Of a stretch of 64,000 nt of DNA, positions 17,312 to 26,126 are shown piece after piece. Within the stretch, counting starts at the first letter, position 1. Every line of letters begins with the position of its first letter. The DNA comes from an uncultured Bacilli bacterium (GTDB lineage Bacteria; Bacillota_I; Bacilli_A; ML615J-28; CAG-313), in assembly GCA_934140285.1 (NCBI GenBank), contig CAKPBI010000003.1:130588-194587 (forward strand). The letters are read 5' to 3'. The position numbers and the translations under genes were made by a program. The notes under the pieces are model-generated. The model had not been told where the DNA came from and searched no databases. It saw only the letters and a program-made list of their open reading frames with translations.

Positions 17312-18130
17312 ATGTTTAAAGAATACTTAAAACAAGCAAAATACTACATAATATCTTTAGTAATATCCATTGTCTTAACAACTATATTATTGTTAAAAAA
17401 TCTAATAATTCTCATTAAATATAATGAGTACGGAGCAACTGCTGTAATATTCTTCATTTTAATCTTTATGCTGATAGCTTTAGCTATCTATATCATCTTA
17501 TATTTACTACTATTTATCATATATAAGATAAGCAAAGCCAAACAACAAACAATAATAACCAATCAACCTACCAAAAAGATAGAAGGTACGTTATTTCAAG
17601 AAATACCAAATCTAACATTGCTTGAACAAAAACACAAATACAATGAAACTCTAAAACTATTAAATGACTTATGGAGTAAAGATGAAGATAACTTAGATCT
17701 TATCTTAAGATTATCTTCTCAATGTTGGTACTACCTAACAAATGAAAATATCACTATCACAAATGATGAATGTAACTTCATCTTTTGTAAGAAGATGTTA
17801 ATCAAAATCACTGACTATGTGATGCAAAAAGACTACATCGAAAACCCAACATGTGCATGGTTCTTTGGTTATGCAATGACTCTCTTTCCATTTTTCTTCT
17901 ATGAAGAAAATGATGATCAAAAATATCTCTTCATAGAATCCCTAGGAAAGAATCTATGCAAAAAAATAAAAACCAATGAAACTTCAACCACAATAATGAA
18001 ATACATTGTATCACAACATATGAACAATGAAGATAACCCAACCATAACAAACGAAGACTTAAACATAGCATTTCCTAGTAACTCTTTAATTGAAAAATAC
18101 TTTAAAGATATTTGTTTAAATAAAAACTAA
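17312..18130 (+). CDS. Membrane protein with a cytoplasmic helical domain
   Basis: 272 residues. Two strong transmembrane helices near the N-terminus (residues ~12-33 and 46-75) are followed by a ~190-residue soluble region of helical, TPR-like character (LTLLEQKHKYNETLKLLNDL, LDLILRLSSQCWYYL). No known family. It starts 28 bases after the RNase III paralog and shares its terminator, so it is probably co-transcribed and may be its partner. Confidence 0.65.
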   Translation: MFKEYLKQAKYYIISLVISIVLTTILLLKNLIILIKYNEYGATAVIFFILIFMLIALAIYIILYLLLFIIYKISKAKQQTIITNQPTKKIEGTLFQEIPNLTLLEQKHKYNETLKLLNDLWSKDEDNLDLILRLSSQCWYYLTNENITITNDECNFIFCKKMLIKITDYVMQKDYIENPTCAWFFGYAMTLFPFFFYEENDDQKYLFIESLGKNLCKKIKTNETSTTIMKYIVSQHMNNEDNPTITNEDLNIAFPSNSLIEKYFKDICLNKN

Positions 18131-18137
18131 AAAGAAA

Positions 18138-18178
18138 ACATATCTATTATGTACAAATCATAATAGATATGTTTTTAT
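18138..18178 (+). terminator. Rho-independent terminator
   Basis: Perfect ACATATCTATTATG / CATAATAGATATGT stem with a 7-base loop followed by T5. It separates the RNase III module from small RNA copy B. Confidence 0.88.
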
Positions 18179-18231
18179 TATATTATTGTCATTTATTCGA
18201 CATAATTTTTATATTGTGGTATAATTTCATT

Positions 18232-18423
18232 GTGGGACCCCTAATTAATAAAAGATTAAAAGAAGAAAGGCATTAATCAATTATTAATTAATACAACTGA
18301 ATATGAATTAATCAAAAATGATTAAATATTTGTATGCTTTAGTAGGATACTTACTTTGCTAGCGTAAGGGTAAAGTAAGCTATACTGCTAAACCAAGCAT
18401 GCAGGTTTTTAGTCATTTTTTGT
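18232..18423 (+). ncRNA. Structured small RNA, copy B
   Basis: Promoter TCGACA (18197) - 17 - TATAAT (18220), start near GTGGGACCCC. Visible pairings in order: CTAATTAATAA with TTATTAATTAA; a GATTAA / TTAATC hairpin inside it; an outer 3' stem TGATTAAA with TTTTTAGTCA; ATGCTT / AAGCAT; TTAGTAG / CTGCTAA; CTTACTT / AAGTAAG. T6 follows, so it carries its own terminator. It matches copy C over ~190 bases with a single A/G difference. The rest of the gap to the HEPN gene (18424-18598) holds a small ACTAC / GTAGT hairpin and a TATAAT box. No coding frame. Confidence 0.75.
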
Positions 18424-18598
18424 TTTATCAAAAGTTTCAAGCAAAAATATTAAAAAACTACCCCTAAAAAGAAGTAGTTACACGATTACAAATATCATAT
18501 CACAATCAATAAAAATAGTCAATAAAAACAATAAAATTTTATCAAAAAATAAATATTTGTAAAATCAGTATATAATAAAAAATAAAAAAGGAGTAAAA

Positions 18599-19225
18599 AT
18601 GTTTGAAAAATTAATAAATGTAAATCCCAATTTTGAAAAATTTAAAACATTAAAAGGAGAGTATCTTCATAAACAAATTTATGATTTACTTCTAGAATTA
18701 AATAACCAAAAAGAAGTAAACTATGAAGAGTTAAGTAGCATTATACGATATGATAAATGCTTAAGAGATAAATTATACATTTATCTTGCTACATTTGAAG
18801 AATACATAAGAGCTTATATTTTTAGAAACTATGACTTAACTGAAACTCCAAAAGAGAAGAATGTACCTATAGATGAATTAGTAAAAATAACAGTTAAAAA
18901 TCTGGAAAATGATAATTCGAAACTTTATTACTATTTTAATTATGATCTATGGAAAACTATAAGTTATTTAGAACAAAACAATGATGAATTGGTTAAATCT
19001 CTAGATTTAGAAAGTGTAAGACAATTAAGAAATCATGTGATGCATCATAATTTGGTTACAATAGGAAATTCTAAAACATTTAGGGAGATGTCAGATAATC
19101 TAAAAAAATTAAAAAAACAAATATTAGCGTTAAAAAACGCATTACCAGAAGATTATAGAATTGGATTTATAAATGATATCAATAAATTAAAATGTGACAA
19201 TAAAGTATTTAAGGTGAAAATATGA
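18599..19225 (+). CDS. HEPN-domain protein, Abi-like
   Basis: 208 residues, all helical. It carries the HEPN ribonuclease signature R-x4-H at Arg144-His149 (LRNHVMHHN), preceded by a helix of the Abi_2/AbiF type (IYLATFEEYIRAYIFRNY, residues 61-78). HEPN proteins of this kind are RNA-cutting toxins or abortive-infection effectors, often silenced by a partner nucleotidyltransferase. The next gene is such an enzyme and overlaps by ATGA, which supports a HEPN/MNT-type pairing. The ribosome binding site is AAGGAG. It is the first gene after small RNA copy B. Confidence 0.78.
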   Translation: MFEKLINVNPNFEKFKTLKGEYLHKQIYDLLLELNNQKEVNYEELSSIIRYDKCLRDKLYIYLATFEEYIRAYIFRNYDLTETPKEKNVPIDELVKITVKNLENDNSKLYYYFNYDLWKTISYLEQNNDELVKSLDLESVRQLRNHVMHHNLVTIGNSKTFREMSDNLKKLKKQILALKNALPEDYRIGFINDINKLKCDNKVFKVKI

Positions 19226-19866
19226 ATATGAAAAAATATGTGCCAAAAACAGAAGTCAAACCATATAAAGAAGATTTTGCAAAAATAATGAAAAGTATAC
19301 GTCCAACAATTAAACAACAGGGTATTACATTTACATATAATCTTGTTGGAAGTGCAAAACGTAATCTTGTCATACGTTATCCTAATAAAGGATTTGATTG
19401 TGATTATCAGATATTTATTCAAAAGAATAAAAAGAATTTAAAACCAAAAGAGTTAAAATTAATGTTTATAACTGAAATTAATAAAGTACTAAAAGCTTTA
19501 TTTCCTAAATATGACAATTGTGAGGATAAAACAACTGCAATAACAATTAAGAAAAAAAATCAAGAGAATAGTTCAATTGAATTTTCATTTGATATAGTAA
19601 TAATGAAAATTGAAAAAAATCAAACAAAAATAATTAGAAAAAACGATGAAACAAATGAATATAATTTTGAATTGTTAAAGGATATGAAAATCACTCAAAA
19701 TTTAATCAAACAAATCAAACATCAACAAATGTGGGATGAAGTAAGAAAAAAATATTATAATGAAAAAATGAAAAAATTAAATAACGAAAATAAAAAATCA
19801 TTTCAAATATTAAATGAAGTATTAAGTAAAGTAATACAAAAATTACCCAAGGAGAAATTAATATGA
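19222..19866 (+). CDS. Pol beta-type nucleotidyltransferase
   Basis: 214 residues. The nucleotidyltransferase core is visible: Gly43-Ser44 in LVGSAKRNLV, the metal-binding pair Asp59-x-Asp61 in GFDCDYQIF, and a third acidic residue at Asp124 in FSFDIVIMK. The C-terminal ~75 residues are a lysine-rich helical tail. The fold is shared by MNT antitoxins (which AMPylate HEPN toxins), CD-NTases and tRNA-modifying toxins; the exact substrate cannot be told. It overlaps both neighbours by ATGA, so the three products are made in a fixed ratio. Confidence 0.8.
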   Translation: MNMKKYVPKTEVKPYKEDFAKIMKSIRPTIKQQGITFTYNLVGSAKRNLVIRYPNKGFDCDYQIFIQKNKKNLKPKELKLMFITEINKVLKALFPKYDNCEDKTTAITIKKKNQENSSIEFSFDIVIMKIEKNQTKIIRKNDETNEYNFELLKDMKITQNLIKQIKHQQMWDEVRKKYYNEKMKKLNNENKKSFQILNEVLSKVIQKLPKEKLI

Positions 19867-21233
19867 AACTTACCGATAAAATAGGAAGAGAAAATATTAT
19901 AGATAAATTATGTAAACTAATTAAACAACTCAACCCAAATCAAAATATTAGTATATGTTTAGATGGAGCATGGGGAAGTGGCAAAACGTATACTTTAAAT
20001 TTATTAGAAGAAAAAATAGAAAAAAATGAAAATTATTTTATAATAAGATATGATGCGTGGGAAAATACATTTTATTCAGACCCACTTATTGCGATTTTAG
20101 CATGTATTATAGATGGTGTTAATGAAAAAATTAATTTTTTAGATAATAAACATCAAAAAAAAACAGCTAAAAAACTAGCAAAAACCACAATAGATATAGC
20201 GGCTAGATTATCCAATAAAATAGCTAAATTAAAAGAAATTGTTGCAAAAATTATTGATAAGGTAAAAGAATTAAATGTAGCAAATGAAAATATTTTGTTA
20301 GAAAAATATAAAAGCTATAAAGATTTATTAAATGAAACAAAAAACATATTAAATCAAATAACGAAAACTGATAAAGGTAGGAAACAAAAAATAGTAATTA
20401 TAGTTGATGAAATCGATCGTTGCTTGCCTGAGGAACAACTAAAAATTCTTGAGAGAATGCATCACTTGTTAGATATTAATAATTGTGCAGTTATTGTTTC
20501 TATAAATCAATGTAGTATTGCAACAATAGTTAAAACAATTTATGGAATAAATGGATATGAATATTTGAAAAAGTTTTTTACGGCTACGTTTAAATTAGAG
20601 AAGTCATCAAATTTATACTTAAATAGTTTATTTAATGATTATGTTATAGTATTGAAAAAGTATGTTAATAAAACCGAAGAATTATGCAAAAGCATAGATA
20701 TAGTGTATAAATGTTTAATAAATTCTAAAATTATTGATAATGTAGATAATAGAGAACTTACACGTTACTTTGAGGCTATAATAGAAATTAGTAATGATAT
20801 TGGGTGGGATAAATTAACGCCATATAATATATATTTTATTTTTTTGGGTTTATACTTTAGGAGATTTATTTCCCAAAACTTTTTGAACTTAAAAAACATA
20901 ACTGAAAATCAAAATAAAGTAGAAAAAGTTAACAGTGTTCCAATAAATAATTATAAAGATGAATCTCCATATTTTGATTATATTTATTTATTTTGTAATT
21001 TAGATTTTTTCTTTGATAATGATGAAACATATAATATTTTTAAAGAAGAATTTACAATAGCAAGAAGACTTAGCTTAGCATTTAATGAAATGGTTTATTT
21101 CTCTCAGGGAATGCAATTTTTCGGTAATGAATATCGCCAATTTTGTGGTTTGCCAAAAGTAAATTCAGATGAATGTAAACAAATTGCAGACTTAATAATG
21201 TTATATGCAGGAGAAAACAATATAATAAATTAA
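19863..21233 (+). CDS. KAP-family P-loop NTPase
   Basis: 456 residues. Walker A GAWGSGKT at 35-42, the KAP-typical RYDAWENTF motif at 62-70, and Walker B VIIVDEIDRCLPEE at ~178-190. KAP NTPases are STAND-like ATPases, several of which act in phage exclusion (for example PifA). A lysine-rich helical insertion occupies ~95-165. A hydrophobic stretch around IYFIFLGLYF may touch the membrane. It is translationally coupled to the nucleotidyltransferase. It probably acts as the sensor or switch of the module (inference). Confidence 0.85.
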   Translation: MKLTDKIGRENIIDKLCKLIKQLNPNQNISICLDGAWGSGKTYTLNLLEEKIEKNENYFIIRYDAWENTFYSDPLIAILACIIDGVNEKINFLDNKHQKKTAKKLAKTTIDIAARLSNKIAKLKEIVAKIIDKVKELNVANENILLEKYKSYKDLLNETKNILNQITKTDKGRKQKIVIIVDEIDRCLPEEQLKILERMHHLLDINNCAVIVSINQCSIATIVKTIYGINGYEYLKKFFTATFKLEKSSNLYLNSLFNDYVIVLKKYVNKTEELCKSIDIVYKCLINSKIIDNVDNRELTRYFEAIIEISNDIGWDKLTPYNIYFIFLGLYFRRFISQNFLNLKNITENQNKVEKVNSVPINNYKDESPYFDYIYLFCNLDFFFDNDETYNIFKEEFTIARRLSLAFNEMVYFSQGMQFFGNEYRQFCGLPKVNSDECKQIADLIMLYAGENNIIN

Positions 21234-21301
21234 TAAATTACGTTTTTAAATACGTATAATATGAAACAAAAGATTAAATTATTAAAAAGGAGAATTTAAA
21301 A

Positions 21302-21880
21302 ATGAATAATAATCAAAATACTAATATTGATTCAATAACTAGTATGTTTTTGCAATCATTAGCTACGTGTAGTTTATTAGCTGAATTAAGTAATAAAAAG
21401 TTTTTAAAGTCTAAGTACTTTAAAAAATTAAAATTTCAAAACAACTATTTAAAAAAGATTTTAATTGAATCAAGTATTGGCAATCCCGCATGTTTGATGA
21501 TGATGCTTTATGGCTTATTGGTTATTCCTTATACAACTAAAGGTAAAAGTAAATTAAAGTTTAATGAAATTAATAATTTTATTAATTGTATTTGTAATGA
21601 AAAGCCAAATTTCTATGAAACAACATATAATGATGAAAAAAATAAAACTATTGATTATATTAGACACATAAGAAACTCAGTAAGCCATGGCAAATTTGAA
21701 TTTGAACAAGAAGATAAGATTTGTTTTGTAATTTTTAATGATGAAAATATGAGAGACAAGAATCAGCATTGTTCACTAAAATTAAAAACTAAAGATGTTG
21801 GAAGAATTCTAGAAAAATTGCAAAAGCTTCTATTTGAGTATTTTATAAATTATCAACAATCTCAGATAAAAGTAAAATAA
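21302..21880 (+). CDS. Second HEPN-like protein
   Basis: 192 helical residues with an R-x4-H motif at Arg124-His129 (HIRNSVSHGKFEF), the form seen in many HEPN effector proteins. The N-terminal half is unrelated to the first HEPN protein of the module. AAAAAGGAG lies before the ATG and a 68-base gap separates it from the KAP gene, so it may be regulated partly on its own. Small RNA copy C starts 55 bases after the stop. Confidence 0.7.
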   Translation: MNNNQNTNIDSITSMFLQSLATCSLLAELSNKKFLKSKYFKKLKFQNNYLKKILIESSIGNPACLMMMLYGLLVIPYTTKGKSKLKFNEINNFINCICNEKPNFYETTYNDEKNKTIDYIRHIRNSVSHGKFEFEQEDKICFVIFNDENMRDKNQHCSLKLKTKDVGRILEKLQKLLFEYFINYQQSQIKVK

Positions 21881-21934
21881 AGTTAATATTGTCTTTTGTT
21901 CGACATAATTTTCACATTATGATATAATTTACTC

Positions 21935-22126
21935 GTGGGACCCCTAATTAATAAAAGATTAAAAGAAGAAAGGCATTAATCAATTATTAATTAATACAAC
22001 TGAATATGAATTAATCAAAAATGATTAAATATTTGTATGCTTTAGTAGGATACTTACTTTGCTAGCGTAAGGGTGAAGTAAGCTATACTGCTAAACCAAG
22101 CATGCAGGTTTTTAGTCATTTTTTTA
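21935..22126 (+). ncRNA. Structured small RNA, copy C
   Basis: Promoter TCGACA (21900) - 17 - TATAAT (21923). The transcribed part equals copy B except for one A-to-G change in the hairpin (GGGTGAAG instead of GGGTAAAG). It ends in TTTTTAGTCA followed by T7. The next gene, a receiver-domain protein, begins only ~39 bases downstream, so the RNA can be read either as a separate transcript or as the 5' leader of that operon with an attenuator. Confidence 0.75.
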
Positions 22127-22164
22127 ATTAAAGAAAAAGAAATTGAAAAGAAAGAGGAATAAAA

Positions 22165-22842
22165 ATGATAAAAATTTTAATGAAAAAAATGAAGACAGTA
22201 AGAGAATGGAGTGTAAATAATAAAACAAAATATAATCCACAAAGAAATAATGTGAAAATATGTGTTATTGATGATAATGGAATTGATGAAAATAAATTGA
22301 AAAAGATGGGCTATAATAATGTGACAGCAATAAAGGAATACGTTAACAAAGAGATAATTAAACCTTTTGATGTTGTAGTTTGTGATATTAATGGAATTGG
22401 TAATGAGATTGATCCAAAAAGACAAGGAATAGCGGTTGCATTAGACATTAAAAAAGTGTACCCTGAAAAAATAGTTATTTTATATAGTGGTGAAAATCCA
22501 ATTGATTATGACGAAAATTTAGATTTTAAAACTTCAAATATTGATGGATTTATAAAAAAAGGAATTTCAACAAAGGATTTTGTTGATCAATTGGATATAT
22601 ATTGTTCTCCTTTTTGGAATCCTATTGATGCATGGAAATTTGCAGAAAAAAATTTAAGAGATGAACAAACGCCTAATAAAATAATTGCTTATCTTGAACA
22701 TATTTATGTTAAGTCAATTGAGAAAAATAAAAACTATGTAAATATGTATGTGGAAAAAAATAATACTGAGGATGTAGTGAAACTATCAATAGCAATTTTA
22801 AATTTTTTAAGTAAAATAATATTAGTGGGTATTACGAAATGA
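22165..22842 (+). CDS. Receiver-domain protein (response regulator-like)
   Basis: 225 residues. Residues ~30-145 form a receiver domain: acidic pair Asp36-Asp37 (CVIDDNG), phospho-acceptor Asp74 (VVVCDING), Ser108 (LYSGE) and Lys131 or Lys132 (GFIKKG). The ~80-residue C-terminal part is helical with no DNA-binding motif, so it may signal by protein contact. It overlaps the kinase gene by ATGA. AAAGAGGAAT precedes the start. It is the first gene after small RNA copy C. Confidence 0.82.
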   Translation: MIKILMKKMKTVREWSVNNKTKYNPQRNNVKICVIDDNGIDENKLKKMGYNNVTAIKEYVNKEIIKPFDVVVCDINGIGNEIDPKRQGIAVALDIKKVYPEKIVILYSGENPIDYDENLDFKTSNIDGFIKKGISTKDFVDQLDIYCSPFWNPIDAWKFAEKNLRDEQTPNKIIAYLEHIYVKSIEKNKNYVNMYVEKNNTEDVVKLSIAILNFLSKIILVGITK

Positions 22843-24062
22843 TAAAAAATAACATAACTATTTTAGATAATTTAGATATTATATTTGAAAAAAATATTGG
22901 TGAAGAATTTTGTAAGAAAAAACTTTATGATCGATTAGACAATTTATCACCGAATAAAAAATGTTTAAAATTTTATAATGATAATATTTCTCTAAAGTAT
23001 AGAGGATATAAAAATTGTCCATATGGATATACATGCTTTTTTTCTGAAAAAAATATTTTTGGCAGCTTAATTATTAAAGATTTTTCAAATATTAAATTAA
23101 TAAAAGGACATAAAGCTTTTCTTAATACAAGCAAAATTTTGTATGATAATATGGATATAGCAGATGAATATTTAAAATTATTAAAATCCGAAGAATTGTT
23201 TCAAACTAGAAAAAATGTTTTTCATGATTTAAAGAATAGTAATTCTTTTATACGAGATCTTTTAGATAACCAAAACGAAAATAGGTTAACTGGATCCTAT
23301 GATTTAGAATGTATAAATCATTATTTCGATATATTCGAAGAATATGAAAGCAAGACAGCAATAATTTCAAATGAGTATGTTGCATTGACATCAAATATTA
23401 AAAGAATTGAATATTATACAAAAAAAATAGAATTATACGATGAAACAATGGCTAAGTTGGAATTGGCCACTAAAAGAATATTGTCTAATGAGCCAGAAAA
23501 CATAAAAAGAAATGAACAAGATTTATATGATTTTTTTCACCTTGTTGAATATAGAATCAGATATTTTAAAAGATTAACAGAAATTAATAAAACGAAAAAA
23601 GATTTAGAAATTAAAGATATTAATTTACATAAAATACTAACAAAATTAACAAGAATGTTTAATCATTATGCCACTAATATGAAAATAGAAATTAAATTTC
23701 AAAGTAGTCCTAATTTAAATTATGATATAAAAGCACAGGATGATGTATATTTAGCAATATTCATTCTTTTAGAAAATGCTTTAAAATATACTGATTTTAA
23801 TGATAAAATTTATATCACGTTAGGCAAAAATACTTTAAGTAACGAACTTTATATAACTATTAAAAATAGAGCGAATGAAATAGGAGTTGTTGATGCTAAT
23901 GAACTTAAGGAAAAAAATAAAAGAGGATTGAATGCAACCGTTGGAAATGGACTTGGATTGTACATTGCAAATGAAATACTAAAAAAACAAAACATAGAAC
24001 TAAATTTAAAATATATTGATCACTATTTCATAGCAGAGATAACAAAATTTATAATTTTATAG
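22839..24062 (+). CDS. Cytoplasmic sensor histidine kinase
   Basis: 407 residues with no transmembrane helix. The N-terminal ~120 residues resemble a GAF/PAS-type sensor (KNCPYGYTCFF...FGSLIIKDF). His129 in VFHDLKNSNSF is the phospho-accepting site. The long helical DHp-like region is followed by the ATPase: N-box LLENALKYTD near 320 and G2 box GNGLGLYIANEIL near 370. It is paired with the receiver protein upstream. A soluble kinase with a receiver partner beside a nuclease gene recalls the Detocs type of phosphorelay defence, but the domain order differs, so this is only an analogy. Confidence 0.82.
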   Translation: MIKNNITILDNLDIIFEKNIGEEFCKKKLYDRLDNLSPNKKCLKFYNDNISLKYRGYKNCPYGYTCFFSEKNIFGSLIIKDFSNIKLIKGHKAFLNTSKILYDNMDIADEYLKLLKSEELFQTRKNVFHDLKNSNSFIRDLLDNQNENRLTGSYDLECINHYFDIFEEYESKTAIISNEYVALTSNIKRIEYYTKKIELYDETMAKLELATKRILSNEPENIKRNEQDLYDFFHLVEYRIRYFKRLTEINKTKKDLEIKDINLHKILTKLTRMFNHYATNMKIEIKFQSSPNLNYDIKAQDDVYLAIFILLENALKYTDFNDKIYITLGKNTLSNELYITIKNRANEIGVVDANELKEKNKRGLNATVGNGLGLYIANEILKKQNIELNLKYIDHYFIAEITKFIIL

Positions 24063-24156
24063 TATATAACAGAAATAAAATTATGAGTGTCAGTATCATT
24101 ACTTTAGTTTATACATTAATTTTTAATGCTTGTTAGTAAAATAAGGAGAAATAAAT

Positions 24157-25965
24157 ATGACAAATAAAGAAGTTCTACAAACGAAAAGTGTAGGAAGTAA
24201 TTGTTTTAATCTTGAAATTATATTTAAGGAAAAGTTTACTGTTGATTTTTATCAAAGAGAATATGTTTGGGAAAGAAAACAATTAGAAGATCTCATTAAT
24301 GATATATCGAATGCTTTTTTAAAATGCTGGAAACCAGAAGATTCTTTAGAATCGGTAAGAAAATATGATCCATATTTTATGGGAGAAATAATAATTTCAG
24401 AGAAATACGGGGAAAGAAGCGCAATTATTGATGGTCAACAAAGAATTACTACTTTTACATTAATTTTGATATATCTTCTTAAAAATTATAAAAAAATTAA
24501 TAAATTTCCAATTTTAAGAGTATCAAATACAATTTATGAACTTGATTATGGTACACCGAGATTTAACCTAGATATTTCTATAAGAAACGACTGCATGTTA
24601 GGACTATTTAATGATGGGACATATACACCAAATACAACAGACAAATATTATGTTCAAAAAATTGTAGATAGATATAACGATATTGCAGAGTGTTGGAATG
24701 ACAAAATTAATGAAACAAATGTTTCCTCATTTGCTTATTGGATTTTGGAAAAGGTTATGTTTTCTAGAGTTTGGGCAAATAGTGATGATTTTGCATATAT
24801 TATTTTTGAAACTATGAATGATAGAGGACTTTCGTTAACCCCTGTTGAAATGCTAAGAAGTTATTTGCTTGCAAATATAGATGTAGCTAATAGAAATGAA
24901 ATGCTTATAAAGTTGGATAATTGTATAAATAGGTTATCTTTAATAAAACTTTCATCTAAATCAAAAGCCGAACAAGAGTTTTTTAAAGTTTATTTAAGAG
25001 GTCATTATGCAAAAGATTTATCCCAAGGAAAAGATTTTTCAGATTTTGTAAAAATAGGTAATGCTTTTCATAGATGGGTTAGAGACCATGAAGAATTACT
25101 TGAATTAAATAATTCTAATAGCTATGTTAATTTTGTTAACAAACTTGATTACTATTCCAAACAATATGAACTAATTTATAGAAAAATAGAAGAAAGAGAT
25201 GCTAACAAATATTTATATCTTATTGTAAATAATGACTATGGATTTACTATGCAAACTGCAGTAATACTTGCTTCAATTTGTTATAATGATTCAGAGGAAA
25301 TTGTAGAAAGTAAAATTCAACTTGTTTCAAAATATTTAACAAAAGTATTATCATGGAGAGTGTGGAATCATTGGATGATATCACAAAGTTCACTTGAAGC
25401 TCCAATTTATGATTTATGTAAAAAAATAAGAAATTTAAATGTTACTGAAATTGAAAAAATTTTAAAATCGGATCCAATTGAAATTCCCAATTTAGAAAAT
25501 TCTCCTACATTAAATCAACAAAATAAAAGACGACTTAAGGTATTAATTTCTTTAGTTACTGAAATTGTCGCAAGGGAATCAAAAGCTCCAGATTATATGC
25601 TTAATAAACCAGATATTGAAATAGAACACATATGGTCTAATCATTTTGAACAACATCAAGATGAATTTACTAGCATAGATGAATTTTCAAATATTAGAAA
25701 CAATATAGGAGATTTACTTGTCCTTAGTAAATCATTTAATTCTTCATATAATGATGCTAGTTATTCAGTAAAAGTACAACAATATTTTAGTCAAAATATT
25801 TTAGCTCAAACATTGAATGCAATGAAATATGTTAACAATCCTAATTTTATTAGATTTGTGTCGAGTTCAGGATTACAGTTTAAACCTTATGAAGAATTCA
25901 AAAAAAGTTCTATTAATGAAAGAGCCGAACTATATAAGGCTATTTTACTTTGGAATTGGAGGTAA
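24157..25965 (+). CDS. DUF262-DUF1524 (GmrSD-like) nuclease
   Basis: 602 residues. The N-terminal DUF262 has YQREYVWERKQLEDLI and the ParB-like catalytic loop IDGQQRITT at 91-99. The C-terminal DUF1524 HNH-type region has DIEIEHIWSNHF and NIRNNIGDLLVL. Single-chain proteins of this type act as modification-dependent restriction enzymes or phage-defence nucleases; the NTP-driven DUF262 part controls the HNH part. The 94-base gap from the kinase gene may hold its own promoter. It is probably the effector of the receiver/kinase pair or an independent defence gene. Confidence 0.9.
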   Translation: MTNKEVLQTKSVGSNCFNLEIIFKEKFTVDFYQREYVWERKQLEDLINDISNAFLKCWKPEDSLESVRKYDPYFMGEIIISEKYGERSAIIDGQQRITTFTLILIYLLKNYKKINKFPILRVSNTIYELDYGTPRFNLDISIRNDCMLGLFNDGTYTPNTTDKYYVQKIVDRYNDIAECWNDKINETNVSSFAYWILEKVMFSRVWANSDDFAYIIFETMNDRGLSLTPVEMLRSYLLANIDVANRNEMLIKLDNCINRLSLIKLSSKSKAEQEFFKVYLRGHYAKDLSQGKDFSDFVKIGNAFHRWVRDHEELLELNNSNSYVNFVNKLDYYSKQYELIYRKIEERDANKYLYLIVNNDYGFTMQTAVILASICYNDSEEIVESKIQLVSKYLTKVLSWRVWNHWMISQSSLEAPIYDLCKKIRNLNVTEIEKILKSDPIEIPNLENSPTLNQQNKRRLKVLISLVTEIVARESKAPDYMLNKPDIEIEHIWSNHFEQHQDEFTSIDEFSNIRNNIGDLLVLSKSFNSSYNDASYSVKVQQYFSQNILAQTLNAMKYVNNPNFIRFVSSSGLQFKPYEEFKKSSINERAELYKAILLWNWR

Positions 25966-26126
25966 AAATAAAAATAAGATAAAAATTGATTTATATAGTA
26001 GAAAGGAAATTTACTTTTTTTGCTATTGATAGTTAATTTTGATTTATAAAAATATGAAAATTACTTAGCAAATTGTCCCCTTTTTACTATGTTTATACAA
26101 AAATTTTGTTTTTATTCAAATAAAAA

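Noticed and set aside
16006..22126. Small RNA copies as a ToxI-like type III antitoxin or a retron RNA
   Set aside because: There are no short tandem repeats inside the RNA as in ToxI, and no reverse transcriptase gene anywhere in the window.
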